Shown one piece after another: positions 15,217 to 23,585 of a stretch of DNA of 38,594 bases. Under the pieces are notes generated by a model, which did no database searches, was not told where the DNA came from, and saw only the letters and a program-made list of their open reading frames with translations. This stretch comes from Peptococcaceae bacterium. GTDB taxonomy: Bacteria > Bacillota > Desulfitobacteriia > Desulfitobacteriales > Syntrophobotulaceae. The stretch is taken from assembly GCA_009782825.1 (NCBI GenBank), contig WRII01000024.1:1-38594 (forward strand). Direction: 5' to 3'. A program made the translations under genes and the position numbers. Each line of letters starts with the position of its first letter. Positions within the stretch are counted from its first letter, which is position 1.

Positions 15217-16206
15217 ATGAACAACAAAGCACTCATCGGTATCATCGCCGTGGTACTCATAGCTGCGGCAGCAGTAGGCGTGTATTTCATCTTCTTCGCC
15301 TCAGGCGATTATTCCCTTTACTCAAATGCGTTTAAAAAGACATTTGACGTGGACAGCATGGAGTTGAGTACCAGTGTCAAGGCTTCCATAGATGGAGGCG
15401 CCACCGTTACGTCCACAGGTACATTCAAATTGAAAGGAACGAAAGCCACGCCGCAGTTTATCAATACGATGACAATGGACGGCAAAAACATCACGCAATT
15501 CTGTGATGGAGAGTATATGTATACGGACGACGGTACGAATAAAAACAAGATAAAACTTGGCGCAAGCCCCGATCAACAGACTCCGCAGCCACAAGACTCG
15601 CAACCAGGTTCACAACCACAAGACTCACAACCGGGTTCACAGCCACAAGACTCGCAACCAGGTTCACAACCACAAGACTCGCAACCAGGTTCACAACCAC
15701 AAGACTCGCAACCAGGTTCACAACCACAAGACTCGCAACCAGGTTCACAACCACAAGACCCGCAATCCCAACAACAAAACGAAGAGCCTTCTCTTGATTC
15801 TTATATAGAAGGATTTTCCGGCTTGATAGATGCAGGTAAAATCAAGGAAATGAATTCGCTGGAGCCGATAGCAGAAAAATATATTGAAAGTATTACAGCA
15901 AAAGATATAGATAACGGCAAACAGTTCGATGTTGTTCTGCTTCCTGAAATCGTAAAAGAGTTAAAATCCAAATTGATAAGTGAAAATTCCAATGTTGAAA
16001 ATAGCCCTACTGTAGAAGTTAACACAATAAAGTATTCGGCAACTATAAAAGACGGCTATGTGTCTCAAATTGTATTCTATTTCGACTTAAATGTAACCGC
16101 CTCTAACGACACTGTGGCCAAAAAAGTGACTGTAGAATTAACACTCAAACCAGTCAATCCCGGACAGGCAGTCACCTTTGATTTACCAAGTACAGCTGGT
16201 TTCTAA
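15217..16206 (+). CDS. membrane-anchored extracytoplasmic protein with PQDSQPGSQ repeats
   Basis: The protein starts MNNKALIGIIAVV and has an N-terminal hydrophobic anchor followed by an extracytoplasmic region. I chose the ATG at 15217 because an AAAAGGAG lies upstream (13-base spacing); an in-frame ATG at 15193 has no ribosome site. There is no lipobox cysteine. Residues of about 24-120 (SLYSNAFKKTFDVDSMELST and following) and 190-329 are beta-rich and resemble LppX/LolA-like lipoprotein folds in outline only. Between them lie six 9-residue PQDSQPGSQ repeats that look like a flexible spacer. It follows the FHA transporter gene but has its own promoter. It could be a transported substrate, a partner, or an unrelated surface protein; no family was recognised. 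Confidence 0.75.
   Translation: MNNKALIGIIAVVLIAAAAVGVYFIFFASGDYSLYSNAFKKTFDVDSMELSTSVKASIDGGATVTSTGTFKLKGTKATPQFINTMTMDGKNITQFCDGEYMYTDDGTNKNKIKLGASPDQQTPQPQDSQPGSQPQDSQPGSQPQDSQPGSQPQDSQPGSQPQDSQPGSQPQDSQPGSQPQDPQSQQQNEEPSLDSYIEGFSGLIDAGKIKEMNSLEPIAEKYIESITAKDIDNGKQFDVVLLPEIVKELKSKLISENSNVENSPTVEVNTIKYSATIKDGYVSQIVFYFDLNVTASNDTVAKKVTVELTLKPVNPGQAVTFDLPSTAGF
15589..15768 (+). repeat. 27-bp tandem repeat, six copies plus a partial one, in frame
   Basis: A 27-bp unit (CACAAGACTCGCAACCAGGT and seven more bases) repeats about six times with few differences, encoding PQDSQPGSQ. The near identity of the copies suggests recent expansion. Length variation among strains would be expected. Confidence 0.9.
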
Positions 16207-16239
16207 GTTGGATGCATTCAAGCACGAATAGTGTGTATT

Positions 16240-16275
16240 CGACATACTTGCGGGAACTATTACGCAAGTATGTCG
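16240..16275. repeat. perfect 13-bp inverted repeat between two genes
   Basis: CGACATACTTGCG (16240-16252) and its exact reverse complement (16263-16275) flank a 10-base loop. It lies 34 bp after the stop of the repeat-protein gene and 45 bp before the start of the radical SAM gene. No T-run follows, so it is not a classic intrinsic terminator. It could be an operator or an RNA stem controlling the downstream operon. Confidence 0.7.
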
Positions 16276-16320
16276 TTACACGACCTTAATGATTATTTGA
16301 CTATGATGAGGAGGATAGGC

Positions 16321-17754
16321 ATGAGAACATATAAAGATTATTTACTTCACGCAAACGAGCGTTTTAAGATGGTACAAGAATTGCAGAAAGAAGGGCTCAT
16401 CTGCGACAATGGGGAATTTGTTCCCTCAGTTCATTATCCGCCAATTACTCAATATAACGCAATGTCACCCAACGAAGTATTACAGAATTATACCCTTCCT
16501 GCGGACGGCATGACAGACATTTATGTGCATTTTCCCTTTTGCATACGCTCATGTACGTTTTGTCATTATCCTGGCCTGATCGGCGATCGGATTGCCGAAA
16601 AGGAGAAATATATAAAATATTTAAAAAAAGAAATTGAACTCTATCTGGAACGTTTTCAAATCAAAAATTTACGTCCGCGCTCTATACTGATCGGCGGTGG
16701 CACACCCACGTATCTGCCGCCGGCAATGCTGGAAGATTTTTTAGATTTTTTTAACAGTAAAGTAGATCTGTCCGGCTGCAAACAGTACAACTACGATGTT
16801 GACCCCGATTCCCTTGTAGGTGAAGACGGGAAAAAGCGGCTGGAAATAATGCGTGCGCACAATGTCACAAGACTCACAATCGGCGTACAGTCTTTAGACA
16901 ACCAAGTGCTTAAAGTGATGAACAGGGCCCATAACAGCAAAACCGCTATTGAAGCCATGGAAAATACAAAAGAGTTCGGTTTTGACCTGAATATCGAATT
17001 TATATACGGTCATCCGGGACAGACCCTTGAGAATTGGACAGAGGTCATGCAGCAGGCCGTGACTTTGAACACCGACGAAATTCAATTATACCGCTTGAAA
17101 ATACTCGCTTACGGAGACAAACAAGGCCATATTATCAACAAACGGGAGGAAATTCCCGATTTCGAGCAAACTATGAAAATGAAACAGATTGCTATAGATA
17201 TTTTAAATGAAAACGGATGGCATGAGAATATACGCCGGGTTTATACTAAAAACAAAAAGAATATATCCCGCTACGCGTATAATCAGTGCTGCAACCTGCA
17301 TGACCAGGTGGGATTTGGATTGACGGGATTCAGCAGCTACCGCGACCGTTTTATGATCAACACCCAGTATTTTGACCAGTACTACGATGCCATCGACAAC
17401 AACACCCTTTCAATTTCCAGGGGACTCGTACGATCTCCGGAACAACAACTGCGCTGGTCAATAATTCTACCTTTGAAAAATATGGATGTCAAGAAAGGCC
17501 GATTTAAAGAAATAAACGGCAGAAACTTGGACAACACGATATTCACAGAAAAAATGAGGAATTTAAAAGCATTCGGGCTGATTGAAGAGGACGACCGTCG
17601 CATTAAATTAACGGAATTAGGCTCTTTTGTTGCTGACGAAGTTGCGGAGCAGTTCAATTCTGCGGAATATCTCCCCTTTGAACAGTCAAGATATGCTGAC
17701 GGATTGCTTAATCCATATTTATACAACACTTCGGACGATGCTTTCGGCAAATAA
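16321..17754 (+). CDS. HemN/HemW-like radical SAM protein
   Basis: The ATG at 16321 follows GAGGAGG by six bases, giving 477 residues; the frame open further upstream crosses the inverted repeat and is not used. C74-x3-C78-x2-C81 (CIRSCTFC) binds the 4Fe-4S cluster, and GGGTPT (125-130) is the SAM-binding motif typical of the HemN group. IEFIYGHPGQT and a C-terminal winged-helix-like domain ending FVADEVAEQFNSAEYLPF also match that group. HemN relatives include coproporphyrinogen oxidases, HemW heme chaperones and class C methyltransferases or cyclopropanases. The residue after the cluster motif is His83-adjacent (CHY), not the extra Cys of true HemN. Neighbours are a methyltransferase and a second radical SAM gene, which favours a dedicated modification pathway over heme synthesis. 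Confidence 0.85.
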   Translation: MRTYKDYLLHANERFKMVQELQKEGLICDNGEFVPSVHYPPITQYNAMSPNEVLQNYTLPADGMTDIYVHFPFCIRSCTFCHYPGLIGDRIAEKEKYIKYLKKEIELYLERFQIKNLRPRSILIGGGTPTYLPPAMLEDFLDFFNSKVDLSGCKQYNYDVDPDSLVGEDGKKRLEIMRAHNVTRLTIGVQSLDNQVLKVMNRAHNSKTAIEAMENTKEFGFDLNIEFIYGHPGQTLENWTEVMQQAVTLNTDEIQLYRLKILAYGDKQGHIINKREEIPDFEQTMKMKQIAIDILNENGWHENIRRVYTKNKKNISRYAYNQCCNLHDQVGFGLTGFSSYRDRFMINTQYFDQYYDAIDNNTLSISRGLVRSPEQQLRWSIILPLKNMDVKKGRFKEINGRNLDNTIFTEKMRNLKAFGLIEEDDRRIKLTELGSFVADEVAEQFNSAEYLPFEQSRYADGLLNPYLYNTSDDAFGK

Positions 17755-17821
17755 CGGCTTTTAGCGTAATATAACGAACTCATGCTAAAATCAAAGTAAA
17801 AGAAAAGAGGTAAAAAAATCC

Positions 17822-19843
17822 ATGAAGAGACCTATAGATATATCCTGCAATACTAAACATTCCCTTGTCCATATTGGGAGTCTTGACTCTTTTGACTTGA
17901 CAGAAGGCGGAATAAAAGCGGCATCTAATATGTTGCAGTATTTTGAAACAGGTAACAAATCAAGTCTGGAAGAAGCGGTGAAGATTTATAACATGCTTAT
18001 ACCCAACGAGAATTTTGGAGGGGAATATACAGCTCTGCTTTGGATTTGTAAATATTTGCTTGATTCGTCATCAGAATTTATGGAGGGTTTTCAGTACAAT
18101 CCAACTGTAAGTAGTTGGTATGATTATCTCAGTGAAAACGGTTTTGAAAAGCTTAAAATGTATATAGAATATAAATATCATTTTAAAACGATACCTGCAA
18201 TGGATATAGAAAAAAATCTTATGCTTCGATATTTGGAGGATTTTATATTGTTTTCCAATCCAGACAGAGAGCGATGGGAAAAAACCAGAAAGACACTGAG
18301 CAAACTGCGAATTAGGCCAGGATTGACGATTGCTGATGTCGGATGCGGTTCAGGATATTTCACGTTTAAGCTTGCTCATATGGTAGGTCCTGAAGGAAAA
18401 GTCTATGGAATTGAAATAAATCCTTTGCATCTTGATTATCTACGCAAGTTCGCGAAGAAACAAAATATTCAAAATGTGGAAATTATAGAAAGCAAGGCGG
18501 ACGATATCGGGTTAAAGAAAGATATAAAGGCAGATATCGTTTTTTCCTGTTCTTTCTTCCATGTGCTTTACGCGGTACCTAGAGACGAAAAACGCCGTCC
18601 CTTTATTGAAAGTATTAAAAACGCTTTGCACCCTAACGGCGCGTTGATTATTATGGACAACGACTTGCTTACAGACGAGAACATGCCGTATCATGGCCCG
18701 TATATCGCGAAAGATTTATTGATCAGCCAGCTCTATTATTACGGATTTAAACTTGTGAAAACGGTTCAGATCATTAAGCAGAGATATGCATTGATTTTCG
18801 AGCAATTTGATGTTAGCAAGATGGAGAATAAAACAGACTTAGCTAAAGGTGTTATTTCCGTTATGTCCGGGGTTTCTTTAGTCAGATATACTTTAGCCGA
18901 TGCCGATCCTGAGTTAAGATTCAGCGAAAAAGGCAGAAACGCCGCTGGGCTCTTTCTACGCGCCTTGATTGATAAAACTCACGAAAATATTGATGCAGCC
19001 AAAGCAGCTTATGAAGAGATTATACCCACTGAACGTATAGGCGAAGAATACACTGCTTTTTCGTGGATTTGTGATTATCTCAAAGCTGATGGGGAATATC
19101 GTGCTCATATGATTGTTGATGCGTTGGTAAAAGACTATTTCGATTATTTATCAGAAAACGATTTTAGCTTATTGAAGCAATATTTACTGAACCAATATGA
19201 ATTATCACGAGATGAGTTTCAGGTGGATGAGGCTCAGCCGATGGATTCTGAAGATTTAGATCAACTTAGCGAATTGATCGCCTTTAATAACCCTGCCCGT
19301 GAACGCTGGGAAAAAACAAGCGAGATGTTGGCGTGTTTGGATATAAAGCCCGGCGACGTTATCGGCGATGTAGGCTGCGGACACGGATATTTCACATATA
19401 GATTCGCGAATCTTGCAGGTCCTACAGGAAAAGTATATGCGACAGACACCAACAAAAACGTGCTCTCTTATGTTGAAACTATACGAGACAAATACGACCT
19501 CAACATCGTGCCAGTGGTAAGCGCATTAAATGATACCAAGCTTCCGGCCGGGCAGTTCGATAAAATTTTTATCTGTTCGATGTATCACGCCGTTTATGTG
19601 GGTTCGATTGAATTTGTCAAGGATGCATTTGTTGACAGTATTAAAAAAGCCCTGAAAGATGACGGCAAACTGATTATCGTAGACAACGAAGTTACCCCCC
19701 TTGATGACGCGCCAAACTATCACAGTTCCGGTATCGACCGGCGGCTTCTAATCAGTCAATTGGGCCATTACGGTTTTACTCTGGTAGACGAAAAACAGTT
19801 TGTTCCCCAGCGGTATATTTTAATATTCCAAAAGAGAGCGTGA
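17822..19843 (+). CDS. tandem-duplicated SAM-dependent methyltransferase
   Basis: The 673-residue protein consists of two homologous halves of about 335 residues. Each half has an N-terminal helical region (IPNENFGGEYTALLWICKYL versus IPTERIGEEYTAFSWICDYL) and a class I methyltransferase domain with motif I (ADVGCGSGYF at 171-180; GDVGCGHGYF at 515-524) preceded by NPxRERWEKT. Both halves keep the SAM-binding glycines and the later acidic motif (IIMDND, IIVDNE), so both may be active. The ATG at 17822 lies downstream of an AAGAGG site. The next radical SAM gene begins 7 bp after the stop, so the two are almost certainly co-translated. The substrate is unknown; the helical regions could be substrate- or partner-binding. 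Confidence 0.88.
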   Translation: MKRPIDISCNTKHSLVHIGSLDSFDLTEGGIKAASNMLQYFETGNKSSLEEAVKIYNMLIPNENFGGEYTALLWICKYLLDSSSEFMEGFQYNPTVSSWYDYLSENGFEKLKMYIEYKYHFKTIPAMDIEKNLMLRYLEDFILFSNPDRERWEKTRKTLSKLRIRPGLTIADVGCGSGYFTFKLAHMVGPEGKVYGIEINPLHLDYLRKFAKKQNIQNVEIIESKADDIGLKKDIKADIVFSCSFFHVLYAVPRDEKRRPFIESIKNALHPNGALIIMDNDLLTDENMPYHGPYIAKDLLISQLYYYGFKLVKTVQIIKQRYALIFEQFDVSKMENKTDLAKGVISVMSGVSLVRYTLADADPELRFSEKGRNAAGLFLRALIDKTHENIDAAKAAYEEIIPTERIGEEYTAFSWICDYLKADGEYRAHMIVDALVKDYFDYLSENDFSLLKQYLLNQYELSRDEFQVDEAQPMDSEDLDQLSELIAFNNPARERWEKTSEMLACLDIKPGDVIGDVGCGHGYFTYRFANLAGPTGKVYATDTNKNVLSYVETIRDKYDLNIVPVVSALNDTKLPAGQFDKIFICSMYHAVYVGSIEFVKDAFVDSIKKALKDDGKLIIVDNEVTPLDDAPNYHSSGIDRRLLISQLGHYGFTLVDEKQFVPQRYILIFQKRA

Positions 19844-19850
19844 TGAAAAT

Positions 19851-20885
19851 ATGGGACAGAGTATAGCAGCTAAAGAATTTATAAAAAAGGAATTTGCACA
19901 AAAGGAATTGACAAAAAAAGATTTTACAAAAGCGGAAATCAAAGAAATGCTTTTATCAGAAGGGTCAGCGCAGCAAGAGCTTTTCACGCAGGCGCGTCTG
20001 ACACGAGAAAACGTTTTTGGAAACAGTCTGAAAGTCCGGGGCGTTATTGAAATATCCAACGCCTGTGTGAAGCACTGCGATTACTGCGCCATGAGTTCTC
20101 ACAATCCCAAGTTGGAACGCTTCACCCTGGATGCTGAAACAATTCTTCAAACCGCCCGGCACATCAGGAGCACAGGAATCCCCATAGTATTCCTGCAAAG
20201 CGGACAAACCCCAAGGTGTGACGACCTGCTTTATAAGGTTATACCAGCTATCCGGAAAGAATTGGACTGCGAAATCCTGCTGTGTGTGGGGGAAAAACCA
20301 AAATCCGTCTACGAGGCGTATCGGACAGCAGGCGCAGATTCCTATATCCTGAAATTTGAAGCATCCAACCCCGCCCTGTATGAATCCGTGACGCACAGTG
20401 CCCTGAAAAAACGCATGGAATGCACGGCCCACATCCGGGAAACAGGTATGAAATTAGGAACAGGAAGTATTATCGGCTTACCCGGCCAAACCCTGGACGA
20501 TATTGTGGACGACATCCTATGTGCCATCTCCATGAAACCCGACTTTGTCAGCGCGGCCCCTTTTATCGCCAACAAAGGAACACCCTTTGAGCAGATGCCG
20601 GTGGGAGATATCAACCGGACATTAAACGCCATCGCCATTTGGCGTATCGCCCTGCCATCCGCACTGATTCCAACTGTGAGTGCGCTGGAGTACATTCATC
20701 CGGAAGGGCAGGCGGCGGGGCTTTCCGCAGGCGCGAATGTCATCGCGGTGAATTTCACGCCAAAGGCCAACCGGGATAAATACGCGATTTATGCAAATGA
20801 CCGGTTTATCGTAGGGCTGGATCACGCGCAAAAAACAGCCAAAAAAGCCGGAATGCGCTTGCTGTTGTGCGCCTCAGAGAACTAA
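19851..20885 (+). CDS. HydE/BioB-like radical SAM protein
   Basis: The 344-residue protein has the cluster motif C72-x3-C76-x2-C79 (CVKHCDYC) and the pattern RGVIEISN before it. Later segments LKFEASNPALYESV, GSIIGLPGQTLDDI and PFIANKGTPFEQ follow the order seen in HydE and PylB, more than in biotin synthase. The C-terminal barrel end (LEYIHPEGQAAGLSAGANV) also fits HydE. HydE takes part in [FeFe]-hydrogenase cofactor assembly, but no hydF, hydG or hydrogenase gene is present here. The N terminus carries a Lys/Glu/Phe repeat (KEFIKKEF, KELTKKDF). Because it sits 7 bp after the methyltransferase gene, it probably works with it. Its stop codon lies inside a dispersed repeat element. Confidence 0.87.
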   Translation: MGQSIAAKEFIKKEFAQKELTKKDFTKAEIKEMLLSEGSAQQELFTQARLTRENVFGNSLKVRGVIEISNACVKHCDYCAMSSHNPKLERFTLDAETILQTARHIRSTGIPIVFLQSGQTPRCDDLLYKVIPAIRKELDCEILLCVGEKPKSVYEAYRTAGADSYILKFEASNPALYESVTHSALKKRMECTAHIRETGMKLGTGSIIGLPGQTLDDIVDDILCAISMKPDFVSAAPFIANKGTPFEQMPVGDINRTLNAIAIWRIALPSALIPTVSALEYIHPEGQAAGLSAGANVIAVNFTPKANRDKYAIYANDRFIVGLDHAQKTAKKAGMRLLLCASEN

Positions 20886-20933
20886 CGCGGGCTGCGCCCG
20901 CAAGTGGTTAGTGGTCAGTGGTCAGTGGTCAGG
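20882..20933 (+). repeat. dispersed hairpin-plus-heptad element, copy 1
   Basis: CTAAC is followed by the hairpin GCGGGC-TGC-GCCCGC (20887-20901), then AAGT and four 7-bp units (GGTTAGT, GGTCAGT, GGTCAGT, GGTCAGG). The stop codon TAA of the radical SAM gene (20883-20885) is inside the element edge. The hairpin may terminate or stabilise that transcript. Confidence 0.8.
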
Positions 20934-20972
20934 GATTTTCAGGGGAATACGGAAAGAGGGGAAATTCTCAAA

Positions 20973-21776
20973 ATGACGGAACACACGGAACACACGGAAA
21001 GAAATCGTGAAGCCCTATTAGTCAAAACAACATCTTTTCCGTCGCTGGCGGAATTATTCGGCACGGCTGCGCCCTGCTTGATAGCAGGTCCATGTGCTGT
21101 TGAAAGCCTGGACCAAGCCGAAGCTATTGCCCAAGCCCTTGTCCGCTGCGGCATAAAGGTTATGAGAGGCGGAGCCTATAAACCTCGCACTTCCCCTTAT
21201 GATTTTCAGGGGTTAGGGGAGGACGGCCTAAAAATACTGGACTTTATCCGTCAAAAATACGGAGTGCTGATTGTCACGGAAATATTGGATCCGCGGGATT
21301 TGGAACTTGGTGTGCGCTATGCCGACATGATTCAAATCGGATCCCGGAATATGCAGAATACATCTTTACTGAAAGAAGCCGGCCAAACCATGCATCCCGT
21401 TATGTTGAAACGGGGCATGATGTCCACCCTCAAAGAGTTTATGTTCGCTGCCGAATACATCGCCCAAACCGGGAATCATAAGCTGATTTTGTGCGAACGG
21501 GGCATTCGCACCTTTGAGACCAGCACACGCAATACCTTGGACATCAGTTCAGCAGCTATTATCAAACAAGAAACATCTTTGCCCGTCATTGTGGATCTAA
21601 GCCATTCCCTGGCTCGCAAGGATATCCTCCTCCCTGTAGCCAAAGCTGTTCTGGCCCTTGGGGTAGACGCCTTGATGGTGGAAGCCCATAATGATCCCGC
21701 CTCCGCCCTCTCAGACGCCGCGCAACAGTTGTCTTTGCCGGAACTGGAAGAGTTTGCGGCAGATCTATTCTGTTAG
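20973..21776 (+). CDS. aroF: 3-deoxy-7-phosphoheptulonate (DAHP) synthase, single-domain AroA/AroF type
   Basis: The enzyme joins phosphoenolpyruvate and erythrose 4-phosphate, the first step of the shikimate pathway. The ATG at 20973 gives 267 residues, the usual length for the type I-beta form without a regulatory domain; a GTG at 20904 lies within a repeat and is rejected. Motifs seen are IAGPCAVES, RGGAYKPRTSPYDFQGLG, MLKRGM, LCERGIRTFE and IVDLSHS. The absence of an ACT or chorismate-mutase domain suggests that feedback control is missing or provided elsewhere. No other aromatic-pathway gene is adjacent. The gene is bracketed by inverted copies of a dispersed repeat, which separates it from the upstream radical SAM operon. 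Confidence 0.93.
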   Translation: MTEHTEHTERNREALLVKTTSFPSLAELFGTAAPCLIAGPCAVESLDQAEAIAQALVRCGIKVMRGGAYKPRTSPYDFQGLGEDGLKILDFIRQKYGVLIVTEILDPRDLELGVRYADMIQIGSRNMQNTSLLKEAGQTMHPVMLKRGMMSTLKEFMFAAEYIAQTGNHKLILCERGIRTFETSTRNTLDISSAAIIKQETSLPVIVDLSHSLARKDILLPVAKAVLALGVDALMVEAHNDPASALSDAAQQLSLPELEEFAADLFC

Positions 21777-21881
21777 TAACTTAGGAATTCGTAACATCAA
21801 CAAAAAACAAGAAAATCCAATACTAACCACTAACCACTAACCACTGACCACTGACCACTTGCGGGCAAAGCCCGCATTAGA
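21773..21881 (+). repeat. dispersed hairpin-plus-heptad element, copy 2 (long form)
   Basis: The element begins TTAGTAACTTAGGAATTCG, continues with an A-rich stretch and five CCACTAA/CCACTGA heptads, and ends with ACTT, the hairpin GCGGGC-AAA-GCCCGC (21861-21875) and ATTAGA. It matches copy 4 (29812-29913) almost base for base except for one extra heptad. It starts within the stop codon of the DAHP synthase gene and ends 30 bp from the murC stop. Confidence 0.85.
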
Positions 21882-21911
21882 TGCCAAAGACGATCTGCCA
21901 GACCTCACTCC

Positions 21912-23279
21912 CTACATCACCAAGTGCAGCCCCACCTTATAAATATCCCCAGCCCCCAAAGTAATCACCAGATCATCCGCGCGCACAGTCCGGCCCAGGT
22001 AGTCGCTGATTTCATCCAGAGTCGAAAAATACCGGGTCAGCGTGCCCTTTCTTTCAATCAAATCCGCCAGAGACACAGAAGAAAAGTCAGATGTATTTGT
22101 TTCCCGAGCCGACGAGAAAACCTCAGCCAGAACAACTTCATCAGCCTGCAGGAAAGACTCAGAAAACTCATTCAGCAGCCTCTTCGTGCGGCTAAACGTA
22201 TGAGGTTGAAAGACCGCCCGGATACGCCGTTCAGGATAGGAGCGCCGCACACCATCCAAAGTGGTCTGGATTTCCGTAGGATGATGGGCATAATCATCAA
22301 AAATAATCGCCCCATTGCGCGTACCGATGCGTTCAAAGCGGCGCTTGGTGCCCGTAAACCCTGATAACGACGAAAGAATAATCTCCATAGAAAGTCCAAG
22401 ATGATGGGTCAAGGCAATCGCCGCCAGAGCATTCAAAATATTGTGCCGGCCTGTAACGAGCAGATCCAGATGCCCGGAAAGAACCCCATAAATCTTGACA
22501 TCAAAGTGACAGCCTTGGTTATCATAAGATATGTTTTCCGCTTGGACATCCGCTTCAGCGCTGAGCCCATACGTTGTGACATGAGCTTGGGTTACAATGC
22601 GCTGGCGGGAAGGATCCTCAGCCCAAATAGCCAAATGCCCCTCCGGGGGCAGCTTCGCCGCCAAGCCATTAAAAGCCGATATCACGTCATCCAGATCCTG
22701 GAAATAATCAGGATGATCCAGTTCCATATTGGTAATAATCAGATGCGTAGGCGAATAGTTCAAGAAATGCCGCCGATACTCACAGGATTCCGCCAGAAAG
22801 AGAGGACCTTTTCCCACATGGGCATTGCCTCCGATGCTTGGAACCTCGCTGCCAACCACAATTGTGGGATCCTGATGGTTTTCAAGCAAGATTTTTCCCA
22901 CCATAGCCGTAGTGGTCGTTTTTCCATGAGTGCCCGAAATACATACTCCGATTTTTTCTGACATGAGCCGGGCCAAATACTGAGGGTAGGAGAGGATTTC
23001 CAGGCGCCGTTCCTGGGCGCGTTTCACTTCAGGGTGATTGGTATCATAAGCCGGCGAAACCACCACGAGATCTGCATGTTCCACATTAGCCGGATCAAAA
23101 TCCTGAACCTCAATATGGCACGCATCCAAAATATCGTCAGTAAAAAACCGCTGAGAAACATCCGATCCCGTCACAAGGGTATCGGGGCGCTCTTTGGCAA
23201 TCTGGGCTAAAGCGCTCATACCTGTTCCCTTAATGCCAACGAAATGAATATTCTGAGGCAATCTGCATCGTCCTTCCAT
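21912..23279 (-). CDS. murC: UDP-N-acetylmuramate--L-alanine ligase
   Basis: MurC adds L-alanine to UDP-MurNAc in cytoplasmic peptidoglycan precursor synthesis. The 455-residue length is normal. IHFVGIKGTGMSALAQ is the N-terminal Rossmann motif, SGTHGKTTTTAMV the ATP loop, and FDDYAHHPTEI the central Mur ligase signature. The frame starts at ATG 23279, which has no ribosome site; a TTG at 23261 (residue 7) lies ten bases after GGAAGG and may be the real start. No other mur gene is adjacent, so this is a lone copy outside the division cluster, as in Bacillus. A TATAAT on the minus strand at 23337-23342 is a likely promoter. Confidence 0.95.
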   Translation of the reverse strand: MEGRCRLPQNIHFVGIKGTGMSALAQIAKERPDTLVTGSDVSQRFFTDDILDACHIEVQDFDPANVEHADLVVVSPAYDTNHPEVKRAQERRLEILSYPQYLARLMSEKIGVCISGTHGKTTTTAMVGKILLENHQDPTIVVGSEVPSIGGNAHVGKGPLFLAESCEYRRHFLNYSPTHLIITNMELDHPDYFQDLDDVISAFNGLAAKLPPEGHLAIWAEDPSRQRIVTQAHVTTYGLSAEADVQAENISYDNQGCHFDVKIYGVLSGHLDLLVTGRHNILNALAAIALTHHLGLSMEIILSSLSGFTGTKRRFERIGTRNGAIIFDDYAHHPTEIQTTLDGVRRSYPERRIRAVFQPHTFSRTKRLLNEFSESFLQADEVVLAEVFSSARETNTSDFSSVSLADLIERKGTLTRYFSTLDEISDYLGRTVRADDLVITLGAGDIYKVGLHLVM

Positions 23280-23336
23280 GAGTGATTTTCGGAACTAACC
23301 AGAGAACTGGCCAGTGGAAAAATACATCCATTGACC

Positions 23337-23342
23337 ATTATA
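23337..23342 (-). promoter_or_regulatory. murC: probable -10 element of murC
   Basis: On the minus strand GGGTATAATGG lies about 58 bp upstream of the murC frame start. No good -35 is seen 17 bp upstream. The rest of 23280-23585 is AT-rich and holds no gene that I can support. A plus-strand TATAAT at 23436-23441 has no clear gene to serve. Confidence 0.4.
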
Positions 23343-23585
23343 CCCAAGTTTATAGGAAAAAGCATCTCTAATTTTGTTGAATTGTTGAATAATAATTAAA
23401 AAGAAAAGGGAAACTTTTGTGAATTAAATTTATTATATAATACTATTATGGTAAAAGCAACAGCACCCTCCCTTCCTCCTTAGGAACTGTAACTAAATAA
23501 CTTTGACATTATCTCTTATTATAAGACGAATTGATGACTATGTAAAGCAATGTACAGGTAAGACACCCCGCGAGAAATTTAAAAT

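Noticed and set aside
15589-15768. Regular repeats considered as a CRISPR array
   Set aside because: The repeats are contiguous 27-bp units without spacers and are in frame inside a protein gene.
16321-17754. Assignment as coproporphyrinogen III oxidase (hemN)
   Set aside because: The extra Cys after the cluster motif is absent and the neighbours are not heme genes.
19851-20885. Assignment as biotin synthase or as true HydE
   Set aside because: Motif order fits HydE/PylB better than BioB, but no hydrogenase-maturation partner is present, so only a family-level name is given.
20904-20972. Upstream GTG start for the DAHP synthase
   Set aside because: The extra codons are translated repeat DNA (VSGQWSVV) and there is no ribosome site. 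The ATG at 20973 gives the normal family length.
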